Below are positions 31,794-42,467 of a DNA stretch of 64,000 bases, one piece after another. Location of the stretch: NCBI GenBank assembly GCA_036023115.1, contig JAYKKT010000080.1, positions 10,128,501-10,192,500 on the forward strand, written 5' to 3'. This DNA comes from Brasenia schreberi (taxonomy: Eukaryota > Streptophyta > Magnoliopsida > Nymphaeales > Cabombaceae). The notes beneath the pieces were generated by a model. It ran no database searches, was not told the DNA's origin, and saw only the letters and a list, made by a program, of their open reading frames with translations. The position numbers were made by a program, and so were the translations under genes. Position 1 is the stretch's first letter. Every line of letters begins with the position of its first letter.

Positions 31794-32891
31794 CTACACA
31801 TGGTATTTTTTCAAATATTGGGCGTTTATAGGGTCTGCTAAATTCCTACCCTCGACATCGATTAACCAATATGCATTATTGGTGGTTGTTCCCCTTACAA
31901 CATAGGGACCATCCCACTTGGGCCGCCACTTTCCAAGTGGATGTGGGCCACGATGGTGGATGATTTTCAATACAAGGTCTCCCACTTTCAAGTGGCGAGC
32001 CTTCATATGCTTTTCATAATGTCGGGCTATCCTTTACTGGTATGCATGTGCATGATCCATAGCAAGGAGCCTTTTTTCATCTAACAAATCCAGCTCAGCC
32101 ATCCTAGCATGTTGAAAAGTCTCTAGGGGGAGGTCGAGTGCGAGTGATCTATGAAATGAATGCAATTTGGTATGAATGGGGAGAATGACGTTTGTACCAT
32201 AGACCAACTCAAATGGTGTGGCATTTGTGGGTGTTCGGATGAAAGTCCTATAAGCCCATAAGGCTTCATCAGGCTTCTCATGCCATGTCCTACCCTTCTC
32301 TAAAGTTTTCACAATGATGTTTATGAGAGTCTTGTTTGTGGCTTCGACTTGGCCGTTGCCTTGAGGGTAGTAGGGCGACGAGAAGTGTTGAGTTATGCCA
32401 TAGGTATTACATAACTTTTCCATCTTCTCATTCTTGAAAGGGGTCCTACGATGTCAAACGCCCACATGGTGAAAGGCCATGGGCTGACAATGGAATGCAA
32501 GGTCGATGATGGGACATGAATGGCATGTCCATGCACTTGACATGGGTGACATTTCCTTACATGATCATGACAATCTTGCTTAAGGGTGGACCAAAAATAA
32601 CCGGCTCTAAGTATTTTCATGGCCATCATATTCGCATTGACATGCCCTCCACATTCTCCATCGTGGAATCCATGCATTATAGTCCTAGCCTCCTCACCTC
32701 AACAAGATGCTGGTAAAACTCTTTTTATAGAGAATTCCTGCCAAAATCACATAGCAGGTTGAAATCTTTCGAATAAAAGCTTTATCCCTAGCAGAGGCAA
32801 ATTCTGAAAATCCTCCGTTTTCTAAGAAGTTTTTAATGTCTTGAAACTTGGGTTTTTCAGTGGAATTTTGGTCATTTTGGCAAATCTCCAA
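31794..32891 (-). pseudogene. Tat copy A: integrase (core deleted)
   Basis: Minus-strand frames 32891-32694, 32677-32393, 32423-32034 and 32006-31794. The zinc-binding HHCC region (HDGECGGHVNANMMAMK ... CHPCQVHGH) and the first catalytic Asp (WAFDIVGPLS) are present. About 170 bp carrying the second catalytic Asp (DNGTPF in copies B and C) are then missing, and the sequence resumes at MEKLCNTYGITQHF with the catalytic Glu in NGQVEATNK. The C-terminal region ends WLIDVEGRNLADPINAQYLKKY. An integrase without the second Asp cannot insert cDNA. Confidence 0.87.
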
Positions 32892-32966
32892 ATCGTGGGT
32901 GGATGGAGTGGGTGAGTGCCATATCTCTTAGGATCGGGTTCCCAAGGTGGGATCGACCCTTAGGAC

Positions 32967-34127
32967 TTATCCTAAGGATGAGAGGGCATCTGCTATGGCG
33001 TTGTCCTCTCTACCTATGTGGGTGGGCGTACATGATTTGAAGGAATCGGCCAGTTTGGTTGCCAATTCGTGGTATGGAAGGAGTTTTTCATTTTTCACTT
33101 GCCAAATTTTCAAAACTTGGTTTATAACAAGTAAAGAATCTCCAAAGACTTTGATGCATGATGCCCCCAGATTTTTCAAAATTTTCAAGCCTTGTATGAG
33201 TGCCTCATATTCGGCTATATTATTGGAACATTCGAAAACTAGGCGAATAGCAATGGAGATCTCTCCCTTTTCAGGGGATATGAGGATGACTCCCATACCT
33301 GCCCCTCTTTGGTTTCTTGCCCCATCAAAGTGCATTTTCCATACTTGGTTTTCATTTAAACAACGTGCTAAAACATGGTTTTGAAAATCGTTTGTAAAGA
33401 TGCCCTCGTCGGGCATTTCATCGAGTATGGGATACGTCTCTTTCAGGAGGAATTCAGTAACATAATCAGCTAGGGCTTGTCCCTTAATGGAGGTTTGATG
33501 GTGGAATTTTAAGTCATACTCCATTAAGAGGAGCTGCCATTTACCAAGCCTACCCGTGAGGATAGGTTTTTCAAACAAATGCTTGATCAGATCTAGTTTA
33601 CACACTATCCATATCTCATGATCTAAGAAGTAGTGTCTGAACTTTTGGCAGGCCCACACCAAGGCCAAGCACATTTTCTCCATGGCTTGATAATTTCTTT
33701 CATATGCCAGCAAAGTTTTTGAAATGTAGTAAATAGCATACTCTTTATGGCTATCATCCTCATATTGGTCCAATAAAGCGCCCAATGCATTCGTATGCAT
33801 GGAAATGTAAAGCAACAATGGTTTTCCTTGTTTTGGAGGTTTTAAAGTTGGAGGATTTACCAAATAAGTTTTTAATCTTTCGAAAGCTTTTTGACAATCG
33901 TCGTCCCATACAAACTTCACCTCTTTTCTCAAAAGCTTATTGAAAGGTTCGCATCTTGTTGCCAGGTTTGAAATAAACATTCTAATCGATTGGAGGCGAC
34001 CTTGGAGGCTTAGGATTTGGGTCAAGTTGGAGGGTGGAGGCATGTCTATGATGGCTCGACACTTAGAGGGGTCGACTTCAATGCCCCTTTGTCTTACCAT
34101 AAAGCCTAAAAGCTTACCCGACTCCAC
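32967..34127 (-). CDS. Tat copy A: RNase H plus archaeal-type RNase H
   Basis: The longest uninterrupted transposon frame in the window (386 codons). In order: RT connection/thumb (GFMVRQRGIEVDPSKCRAI), retroviral-type RNase H (YISKTLLAYERNYQAMEKMC ... GQALADYVTEF), a linker, then an archaeal-type RNase H with HFDGARNQRGAGMGVIL, ECSNNIAEYEALIQGLK and GDSLLVINQV, carrying its acidic active-site residues, ending HIGREDNAIADALSSLG. Two RNase H domains in tandem are diagnostic of the Tat branch of plant Gypsy elements. The RT before it and the integrase after it are broken, so it survives only as part of a dead polyprotein. Confidence 0.9.
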   Translation of the reverse strand: MESGKLLGFMVRQRGIEVDPSKCRAIIDMPPPSNLTQILSLQGRLQSIRMFISNLATRCEPFNKLLRKEVKFVWDDDCQKAFERLKTYLVNPPTLKPPKQGKPLLLYISMHTNALGALLDQYEDDSHKEYAIYYISKTLLAYERNYQAMEKMCLALVWACQKFRHYFLDHEIWIVCKLDLIKHLFEKPILTGRLGKWQLLLMEYDLKFHHQTSIKGQALADYVTEFLLKETYPILDEMPDEGIFTNDFQNHVLARCLNENQVWKMHFDGARNQRGAGMGVILISPEKGEISIAIRLVFECSNNIAEYEALIQGLKILKNLGASCIKVFGDSLLVINQVLKIWQVKNEKLLPYHELATKLADSFKSCTPTHIGREDNAIADALSSLG

Positions 34128-35400
34128 TCCGAAGACACTTTTGAGGGTTTAGTTTCACTTTGTAAAGCCTAAGCCTTTCAAAAACCTTTTGCAAAGATTT
34201 GATGTGTATGCATTGGGTTTTTTATTTTACCAAAAGATCATCCACATATACTTCTAAGAGCTCATGGATTTGATCGTGGAAAATGGTAGTCATGACTCTT
34301 TGGTATGTGACACCGGCATTTTTCAATCCAAAGGACATAACTGTGTAACAGTATGTGCCCAGTGTGTAGTAAAAGCAGTTTTAGCCTGATCTTTTGGAGC
34401 TAATTTGATTTGATTATAACCCTAGTAGCCATCCATAAAAGAAAACATTTCATGACTTGCAGTGTTGTCCACTATCAAATCAATGTTTGGCAAAGGAAAA
34501 TTATCTTTTAGAGTGGCTTTGTTCAAATTTCTAAAATCGATGCAAATCCGAATTTTCCCATTGGATTTTCGAACTACAACTATATTTGAAAGTCAATCAG
34601 AATACACAATGGGTTTTATAAATCTGGCTTTTAAAAGATCTTCTAAACCCTCTTTTCCTTGAGAGTGGACATTGGGATGGTTTTTTCTAAGCTTTTGCTT
34701 TATAGGTTTAGCATTTGGTTCTAGGGGAAGACAATGCTCTATAATTTTTGGGTCTAGACTCAGCGTGTCTCTGTAGGTCCATGCAAATACATCTATGTAG
34801 TTTTTTTAAAATGCAATGAATGATGCTTTTCATGCTCGTGCAGACACGTGCCTATCTTAACATGCTTAGTATTCGACTCACTCCCTAGGTTGATTTCTAT
34901 AAAATCTCTTCCTACGGAATTTGAAGGTTTTTCCAAGTCAAGGATTTTGTAAAACTCGGGAAGCTCGGAGGCTTGATCCTCCTCAGGGAAGAGGGGATCC
35001 TCCTCCTTGCTTTGATCATTCTCGAGAACTTTAGATCCTAGGGAAGTTTGAGGCGACGCATGGTATTCAAAAACACCTGATTTTGGTTTTGGGATTTTGG
35101 CCAGTTTTGAAAAATTTGGGCCTTTTACAAAGACAATTTTTTCTTCAAATGTTTCAATTTTTTTGGCTTTTTTGAAATTTACACCAGGAGCTGGTACGTA
35201 CAAAACCTTGTTTTTGGTATTTTTAGGTTTTTCAATTTTTTTGGTTTTTTGTAAATAAATGACAGTAGGAGAAATGCAAATCACACTTTTTTGGATTTTT
35301 CGCAATTTTCCAATGTTTTTGAGTTTTGAGGTTTTTCCAATTATTTTTGGATTTTGAGAATATGTAATTTTTTTGGATTTTTGGTTAAGGAGGGGTCTTC
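34128..35400 (-). pseudogene. Tat copy A: linker and reverse transcriptase, disrupted
   Basis: Frame 35305-34793 encodes the Lys-rich linker and the RT N-terminal entry (LEKPSNSVGRDFIEINLGS). From 34790 to 34130 the RT core is present at nucleotide level (compare 23370-23810) but carries several stops and small indels, including one near 34355, so no long frame remains. Conserved landmarks are visible by comparison with copy B. Confidence 0.8.
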
Positions 35401-35642
35401 CATCATACCTACAAAGAAAACACCATGAATCAGTCTCTAAATAAGAGGTCTAAGTTATAGGTTTTGGTTTTAGGAGGTTCCAGGGTACCCTTGGTGGTTT
35501 TGGGGGTATGGTTGGAGTGTAGCCTATCTCATGCCGATTTGGATTTGGATTTGCAAGATGGGTTCTAAGCAACCTCGGTTTTGGTTTCCTAAACTTTTAT
35601 AGGGCATGTAACCCATGTTTAACATCATGTTCCAAGGCTTTT

Positions 35643-36623
35643 TTAGTTTTGCAAATATTTTGTAAAGTGGATGGCCTTGAACTTGGTGTCATCCATGTCA
35701 TGCTTAAATAGTTTCTTGTTTAGGGATTTTGGGAAGATTTGGGCTTTGTTTTTTCCTAGAATGGTCATGGTTTTGGGCGGGCAGGCTTTGGGCTGCCCTT
35801 TGATACACATGACATCCTTAGGTTTTCCCCGGATGCACTTGGATGGTACTACCAAGGGTTTTCCTAGTTTGGATTCGCAGGTTTGATGGCTTGACAAGCA
35901 AGAGAAGTTTTGTACTCTCCTAAGCTGAGGGTGGTTTTCGCCTAGAATTACCACAATTTGGCTTCCGTAGGGGATTTTGACACACCTATGGAAGGTGGAT
36001 GGCATGGCCCGAAGGCTATGTATCCATGGTCTTTCTAGGAGTAGGTTGTAATGGTGGTGTACGTCTAAGATATGGAACACCCCTGCATGGGTTATACCCC
36101 CTATTTCCATTGGTAACTCTACGGCTCCTAGAGGTTTGGATGCATTTTCATCGTATCCTGTAATAACGATGGGGCTTGGATTTACAGAGGTCAAGGAGAC
36201 TCCGATTTGACAGGCCACGTGTAATGGAAGGATGTTTAGACCTCCTCCCCCATCAACCAAACACTTGTTTAGAGGATGGTGATTCAATACTACCTCTATA
36301 TGTAAGGCTTGGTTATGGGTTTGGTATGATCTTTCTAGCTCATCTTCCGAGAACATAATGGGGGTTTTAGCATAGATAGGTGCGACTAGGAAGGACAGGG
36401 ACTCAGGGGTTATGGTCGAGTTAACCTTGGCTCTTTCTAAGATTTTTTCTAAAACCTGTCTATGACTAGGGAAAGTTTGGATTAGTTCTAGGATAGACAT
36501 GTTTATAGGGATCTTGGAAAGATGTGTTTCGAAATCATATGGGGTTAACATGTTTTTTCCTTTATCCATGACCTGAGATGTTTTAGGAATGCATGATTTT
36601 GAAGGACTAGGAATAATGACCAC
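35643..36623 (-). pseudogene. Tat copy A: aspartic protease region
   Basis: A 326-codon minus-strand frame. It includes a pre-protease stretch (LSKIPINMSILELIQTFPSH), the retropepsin active-site region CLVDGGGGLNILPLHVAC, the flap-like segment with ITGYDENASKPLG, and LLLERPWIHSLRAMPSTFH. The frame is open but separated from gag upstream and RT downstream by stops, notably in 35400-35640. Confidence 0.84.
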
Positions 36624-36656
36624 TTCTTTAGTAGCATCTTTTGGTAGATGTGGGGG

Positions 36657-37346
36657 TTAATATATCCTTCCGGACCTGGTCACCTCGCCCACACCTTCCC
36701 TAAGGCTCGCTCCTAGGTTGGCTCTAATTTTGTGCTTCGGAGCACCCCGAATTTCTAAAATGGCTCTAGTCGGGGGCGGGACTTTAAGCGCTTCCCGAAT
36801 TACTACTTTCTTGGCTTTTTTGATTATAATGAGAGAAGGTGGTGTGTGACAAGTAGTGAAGCCAGTATGCAATGCATGCTCTAAACCTTTTAAGGAAGCC
36901 AAGAAAACACATACCTCTTTTCCCTTCCCACTGGTGCTTGCGTGGTTGGAGAAGGGTTCTTCAAGAATAGCTTGGACAGGCTCCGGTTCCTCAGTGACCT
37001 GGAGCCGGCCCTGCTCTATCAAGTCCTCAATTTTGTTTAAAAGGGAATAACATTTGTTTGTATCATGGCCCTTGAGCAGATGATACTTGCAAAATTTGTT
37101 CATAAATTTCCCTTTTGGAGGCGTCCCCTCGGGAATCTTGGGGAGTGTTACCAGTCCTTGGGCGAGCAGGAGGTCGATGACCTCTGAGACAGACTGCCCC
37201 AGTGGGGTATACTCCCTCCTTTCAAATGTTTTTTGAAACTTTTTTTCATTTTTTTGTTCATTCTTCTTTGAAGTGTCGATCGGGTTTGTTTCCACTCAGA
37301 TATTAGCAATTTTTTAGGGTTTTGCCCCTTTGTCTGCAGTGGATAG
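36657..37346 (-). pseudogene. Tat copy A: gag, 5'-truncated
   Basis: A 212-codon minus-strand frame. It has the gag linker (QKTFERREYTPLGQSVSEV) and the Tat-type finger CKYHLLKGHDTNKC followed by NKIEDLIEQGRLQV. The CxxH...H...C spacing differs from a retroviral knuckle and is typical of Tat/Ogre gag. The capsid part is missing because the element stops at the hAT junction near 37346. Confidence 0.84.
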
Positions 37347-37893
37347 CCCGTACCACTGCCATGCCGGATCGTCAGACCGATAATTGGAGTCTCTACCACC
37401 CCTTCCTGCCATCTCAATCGAGTACTTTAATTCAAATAAAAACCTGAAAATAAAAGCACTTCATAAATCCCCCAATCTTCAAATAACACTCAAATCGAGT
37501 GTCTCCCACTTCATGAATGCAATAAAAATCGTATACACACACTTAATAACTTCATATTTTGTCATTCAAAAAAAAATGAAATAACATAACAAACAACAAA
37601 TATAAAGGAAAAAATAGAAAAAACATTAAAAATATACCTAAATCCGAGTTTGGAGGCTTGCACGGACACCGTAGGGCATGATTTTGAAGCTTTGAACACT
37701 AAGGAGGCGAAAACCAGCTCTAAGGAAGCTTGAGGAACCCAAGAGGAGAGAGGAAACCCGCAAAAAATCGTGGGTTTCAGTTGGCCTGGAACCCTTTATA
37801 AGGGTCTCAGGGATACGGTGCGATACACTTACATTTGCGATACACCACCCGTATTGTATCGTGGTGCGTATCGGTCCGATACGGATAACACTA
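37347..37893 (-). pseudogene. Outer hAT: transposase start and 5' terminal region
   Basis: Minus-strand ATG near 37412 begins MAGRGGRDSNYRSDDPAWQW, matching the inner copy's start. After this the BED finger core is absent because the Gypsy block replaced about 83 bp. Upstream is the 5' non-coding end with subterminal GATACGG-type motifs and the terminus at 37893. Confidence 0.87.
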
Positions 37894-37901
37894 GTTGTGA
37901 C

Positions 37902-38440
37902 AGCAAGGATGGCTTCTTTGTTGTTGTGACAGCTAGGATAACTACTTTGTTGATGTGACAGCCATGATGGCTGCTTTATTGTTGTGACAGCCAGGATGGC
38001 TATTTTGATGTTGTGACAGCCAGGATGACTGCTTTGTTGATGTAACAGCCAGGATGGCTGCTTTGTTGTTGTGACAGCTAGGATGGCTGCTTCGATGTTG
38101 TGACAGCCAGGATGGCTGCTTTGATATTGTGACAGCCAAGATGACTACTTTGTTGTTACAGCCAAGATGACTGCTTTGTTATTACAGCCAAGAAGGCTCA
38201 ATTGATAATGATAGCCAGGATGACTGCTTTATTATTGTGACAGCCAGGATGACTATTTTGATGTTATGACAACCAGAATGGTTGCTTTATTGATGTAACA
38301 ACCATGATGGCTGCTTTGTTGTTGTGACAGCTAGGATAGTTGCTTCAATGTTGTGACAGCCAGAATGACTGCTTTGATGTTGTGACAGCCAGGATGACTA
38401 CTTTGTTGTTACAGCCAAGAAGGCTGAGTTGATAGTGCAG
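37902..38440. repeat. 29-bp minisatellite, right part
   Basis: Continuation of the array interrupted at 15345, with the same GTGACAGCCAGGATGGCTGC core and 29-bp period, becoming irregular after about 38150 (units shortened to TTGTTACAGCCAAGATGACT). It ends shortly before the Copia element's 3' end. Confidence 0.95.
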
Positions 38441-38602
38441 CCAGAGATACTGCTTGTGATGATAAGCCAGGAAGGCTAAGATATTTTTCCGCTAAAGAAG
38501 CTGTTGAAGATCAGATCAATGATGAAGACAAATGAAGAACGTTGCAAACAAATATGAAGATTTTTTTTGGCAAGTTTGGAGTTTGAAGTATCTCACTCCC
38601 AA

Positions 38603-38931
38603 CTTGAGGGGGTGTTTAAGAATATGCTTATCTAGTGTTCTTTGTGTTAGTTTTATATTTTTAGGTATTATTGTACTCACCCTAGGGGCATTTTGGTAAT
38701 TTACTGTACTAAGGGTATTTTGGTCATTATGATCAATTTCCGTTTTACAGCTCCTTATATAAGGGCTGGTAGGTTATTAGCGAATGAGGTTGTGTTGTAA
38801 GAGAGAGTGGAGAAGAGGGGGGCGACCTCCATTGGAGGTCCGCCCCTTCCTCCAATCCCTCGTTTTTCCTCTTTAATATTAGTCTTATTTTGTATGTTTA
38901 ATCTCCTACAATGCTTCTCTGAATTACAACA
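38603..38931 (+). repeat. Polypurine tract and 3' LTR of the Copia element
   Basis: CTTGAGGGGG at 38603-38612 is the polypurine tract priming plus-strand synthesis. The 319-bp LTR (38613-38931) starts TGTTTAAGAATATGC and ends TACAACA, followed by CCCTG. It is longer than the 5' LTR because of an extra GC-rich stretch near 38822-38855. Confidence 0.92.
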
Positions 38932-39185
38932 CCCTGCACTCCTATCGGCACACTCCTGTCCTCTAAATTTCTCAATGACAAGATAAAGCAGAATTGACTC
39001 ATATTCCATTAATTATGACAAGGTTTCAATGACAATCAATGCCAATATCGACACATTATCGAGCAATTCAAGAATTTGCTACAGTCGAGTAGGATAATCA
39101 ACGTCAACCTTGCAACATTTTCAGTATTTGTTTTCTTGTCTATGTACCACCGCTTGGTTTCTCCCTATTGTTCACATATGGAGTC
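38932..39185. other. Remaining intron 1 sequence, middle piece
   Basis: Intron of the CABIN1-like gene between the Copia element and the Tat copy C LTR. It starts with the CCCTG target duplication. No exon, RNA gene or repeat is visible. Confidence 0.6.
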
Positions 39186-42100
39186 TATAGACACGCAAAA
39201 ATTTTCACTCCAATTTCTTAGGCCTGAAGTGAACCTTTTTCGTATCTAAGTCGCTTTTAAAGATTGTGCCAGCTAGTTTTCTCAAACTAGCGAAGTAGGT
39301 TTTGAAATATCTGACTTAGGGGGCGACTGTGGACAAGTGGGCTCTTTTCGTCGCAAACCTTCTTGAACCGATGCTCAAGGGTCAGTTTGTATGCTTTAGA
39401 AATCTCGATTTTAAACAAGCATGGCCTTTTTAAAAAGGTATGAAAGTATTTGATCGATTTGTTTGTCTAATTGCAGATTTTATTTACATGGGGTTTGCAC
39501 ATATCTATGTCTTTGAGTTTTATCTACTTAGGCGTGAGGTGTGTGCATCAAGTGCCTAAGTCTTGACGCATTTGCACGGGTTGTTCGGGGTTTGTTTGAT
39601 GCAAGTATGTGCACTATCTCGAGTATGGCGGATATGCAATGCAACTCACACAAATGAACCTTAAAACCCGAAATTGAAAGACATAGCTGAAGGGAGATAT
39701 AGATATAAGAGCGGAAAGGCTCAATGTGTGCGTGTGTATTGTGTATAAATTGAAAGACAACTCACACGACTTCAATGTAAAACCCCGCTCGACTTAAATG
39801 TAAAGTGCGGAAGGGAAATACGTGTAAATATATGGGCCCGAATGTCACCAACGTGTGCGTGTGTGTTGTGTATAAAATGTAAAGACAACTCACACGACTT
39901 GGAATGTAAAACCCAGCCGAAAGGGAGATACAACTATATATATATATATATGAGCCCGAAGGTCGTCAATGTGTGCATGTGTTGTGTATATATTGAAATG
40001 CAACTCACATGACTGAAAATTAACAACCCGGAATTGAAAGACGTACACAACTGAACCAGGAAAACTCACGCAGCTAAAAATATATAGATATGGCTATATC
40101 TTAGTGGCTGCCGAGGCCAAAAGGTGCGTGAAGGTGCTTGAGCAAGAGCTCGGGTGTCTTTGGGTGCAAGTGTGGAATTTTAATTAACAACTCACACGAC
40201 TTAAAGTAACAACCCAACTGAATGGAAATACATATATATGATAAGAGCGAAAGCACAATGCACGCGTGGGTGTAGTGTGTAAATTTAAAGACAACTCACG
40301 CAGCTCTTACTAGAGTCTTTGGAGTAAGAGCGAAGGCTCAATGGTGTACGTGGGTGCTTGGTGTACGAGATAAGAGCTAAGGCTCAAGTGCACTTATGTG
40401 CATCGTGTACGACATAAGAGCTAAAGCTCAAGTGCACGTATGTGTCTCATGTGCCAAGCAACAATATTATATTCCGGGGGGAGACAACGCTTCGTTAATA
40501 CAACCCCGTGTCCGAATTGAATTAAGTATAAAGCAAGTTAGCGTAAGGGACCAAGTTTAGACACTTACAAATAGCTGGTCCGTCGTCACTTGCTCGTGAT
40601 TGGGCTTGTGTCCACTTCGGGCAACCAAGGACGTGCTCCCTTAAAGCTTGAGGCGTGAAGTGGTTGGCCGAAGGTTGAGCTTGGTGGGGTTTGGCTTGAG
40701 AGGTAAGGCTCACGGGTGTGTAGGGTGTGGGGCTTTAGTGGGATAGGCAAGGGAGGTCACGGATTTTGGTGGGGCTATGGCAAGTAGGTCACGGGTGTGG
40801 TATGGAGTCGGGGTGCTAGGTGGTAGGTCACGGCAGGGGTGTTGGGTGCTAGGTCACGGTAGGGGTGTTAGGTGGGGTATGGGAGCGTAAGGCGGTGGAT
40901 GTGGGGTGCGGAGTGTAAGGCAGTGGGATGGAAGGCTAGGAGGTGGTGTAGGCTAGGTTGTGGCGTGGTAGGGTGGTAGGGAGTCAGTGGTAGTGGCTAG
41001 GATCGGTGGAGTTGGTGGGGTGAAGGTTGGCTAAGGCGGAGGTGTAGCAGGGTGGCCGGGAGTTAGTCGAGGCGACAGGCGCCAGGTGGGCGCGCGGTGC
41101 GTGCGCAGAGCGGGAGTGGGGTGCGGGCGGGGCGCGCTACGGTGCACAGGGGGTGTTCGGGTAGTACTAGGGGGTGTTCGAGTGATGGGGTTTGAGTCGG
41201 TTAGGGTTTGGGCTGGTTTAATTAGGATTAGGGATGCTATGGGGTAGTTAGGTGGTGCTGATTAGTGTAGGTTTAAGGTGGTTTAGAGGGTTAGGAATAG
41301 AAAGGTTTAGGGAGTAAATCAAGCTTACCTCTTAGGGTCAGTTGGGGTGTGCTTAAGCTTCAAACCAGCCACTCCAAAGCCTTCTTGTTTAAGCAAATCC
41401 AGCCCTTAATCAAGATGGTGCAGCCCACACTAATCCCCCTTTAAGCCCACAATTAACCCACTAAACAAAATTAAGAAAGCACTAAGCACTCACCTTAATA
41501 CCCTCTCTCTCCTCGAAGCTCCTCCAAGTGGATTTCACGTGAACTTTTTGGAGACCCCCTCACTCCTATTTATTGGCAAATGAGGTGGGTATGGGTCTTG
41601 GGTTTGGATCGTGGAATCCATGTCCTATCCAAACACTATTTGGATCTGGATCTTGTATCTCGGATATTTTGAGATCCATATCTGATCCAAATCCAACTTT
41701 TTTATGGATATGGATCTGGATATTTTGGTCCAGATCTGATCCAATCCAAACACTATTTGGATCCAATCCAAATCCAAATACTATTTGGATATGGATATGG
41801 ATATTTATGGTTCAGATCCACTCCAAATTTTCTCTAGATGGTCCTTCTTGGCTTTTCGAGGCGGACGTTTTGTGCGGACACTGGCTTCATCATCGCTCCG
41901 TCTGGTGTTGGGTTTTCCCCAACTTTGTCGTCCGGGCTTCATCAGCGCTCCGTCTGGTGTTGGGTTTTCTCCAACTTTGTCGTCTGAGCTCCATCTCGCC
42001 ATTCTGGACTCCGTTTCTGCTTGATTTTGCCATTTCTGGCTCAGATCTCCATTGCTTGGATGGGGATGCTTGATTTGGTTTTTTACGTGCTCTGGGCTTG

Positions 42101-42467
42101 CTTTCTGCATCGGGCCTGGGCCTTCCTTTCGCCTTTTGACCCTGGCTTTTATTAGGTTAGGATGTTGCTTTTGGGCTTCTGCCCCCATTCCTGAGGCTGC
42201 TTTGGATTTGGCCTTCGTGGGCTGGTTTCTGGGCTGCTTCTCGATCAGGTGTCTTCTTCCTTGCTTCACCTGTTCGTCTTTGGCTTTTTGGAAAAGTGGG
42301 ACTTGGCCCGAGTTTCAAGGAATTTATATGGGATACGGGGTTCAAAACAGTATTTACAAGCTTTTTGGGAAGCTCCTGGGTTTTCAAAAATGCAAAATAG
42401 CCCTTTGGGTTGATTTGCAAACCAGGGATTTGTTTTCTTAAAATCGTGGGATTTTGGGGTGTTTACA
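39186..42467 (-). repeat. 3' LTR of Tat copy C (3.28 kb)
   Basis: Plus-strand view: starts TATAGACACGCAAAAATTTT and ends GGGGTGTTTACA. It contains tandem blocks around AACTCACACGACTT and GAGATAAGAGCTAAGGCTCA (39640-40500), a TA run at 39938-39950, a strongly G-rich plus strand at 40700-41300, and a GGATAT/ATCCAA-rich stretch at 41590-41830. Equivalent parts recur at 50240-52732 and 2801-3530. Open frames in it (for example 41573-42073) are repeat-derived. Confidence 0.87.

Larger units (their letters stand above)
17955..37346 (-). mobile_element. Tat-lineage Gypsy block: two internal regions joined by one LTR
   Basis: Read on the minus strand the order is: gag (truncated), AP, RT, RNH, aRNH and INT of copy A (37346-31794); 3' region; LTR 30595-27313; primer-binding site; gag, AP, RT, RNH, aRNH and INT of copy B (27259-17955, truncated inside integrase). 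The second, archaeal-type RNase H (HFDGARNQRGAG...) before the integrase is the hallmark of the Tat lineage. No LTR occurs at either outer end, and I see no target duplication. The insertion removed about 83 bp of the host hAT. Copy B is itself interrupted by an inner hAT (19803-22945). Confidence 0.88.
15345..37893 (-). mobile_element. Outer hAT DNA transposon, split by Gypsy insertion
   Basis: The termini are CAGTGTTGTC at 15345 and GATAACACTA ending at 37893, imperfect inverted repeats of hAT type. The flanking 8-bp target duplication is GTTATGAC / GTTGTGAC (15337-15344, 37894-37901). Just inside both ends are clustered GTATCGTATC-like subterminal motifs, typical of transposase binding sites. 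Removing 17955-37346 leaves about 3.16 kb, matching the 3.14-kb inner copy at 19803-22945. Transposase is on the minus strand. About 83 bp of the hAT, including the BED finger core, is missing at the Gypsy junction. Confidence 0.9.
11973..38931 (+). mobile_element. Gene-capturing Copia-type LTR retrotransposon, with nested insertions
   Basis: The element is bounded by LTRs 11973-12273 and 38613-38931, both TG...CA, and flanked by the 5-bp target duplication CCCTG (11968-11972 and 38932-38936). The primer-binding site TGGTATCAGAGCC at 12274 and the polypurine tract CTTGAGGGGG before 38613 are of Copia type and set the plus orientation. Removing the hAT insertion (15345-37893 plus one target copy) leaves about 4.4 kb. 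I find no gag, integrase or reverse transcriptase in this internal part; it holds pieces of three host genes (12417-12958, 13112-13245, 14110-14527) and a 29-bp minisatellite. It is thus a non-autonomous element that relied on another Copia element's proteins. It lies in intron 1 of the CABIN1-like gene. Confidence 0.9.

Noticed and set aside
37942..38139. Frame with a 29-residue periodic peptide
   Set aside because: Produced by three 29-bp minisatellite units per period; the array is non-coding and varies by single-base changes without regard to frame.
41573..42073. 166-codon frame with Trp-Ile-Trp-Ile repeats (and its equivalents at 51963-52351)
   Set aside because: It reads through the GGATAT/ATCCAA tract of the Tat LTR in several frames; coding-like length comes from the repeat, not from selection.
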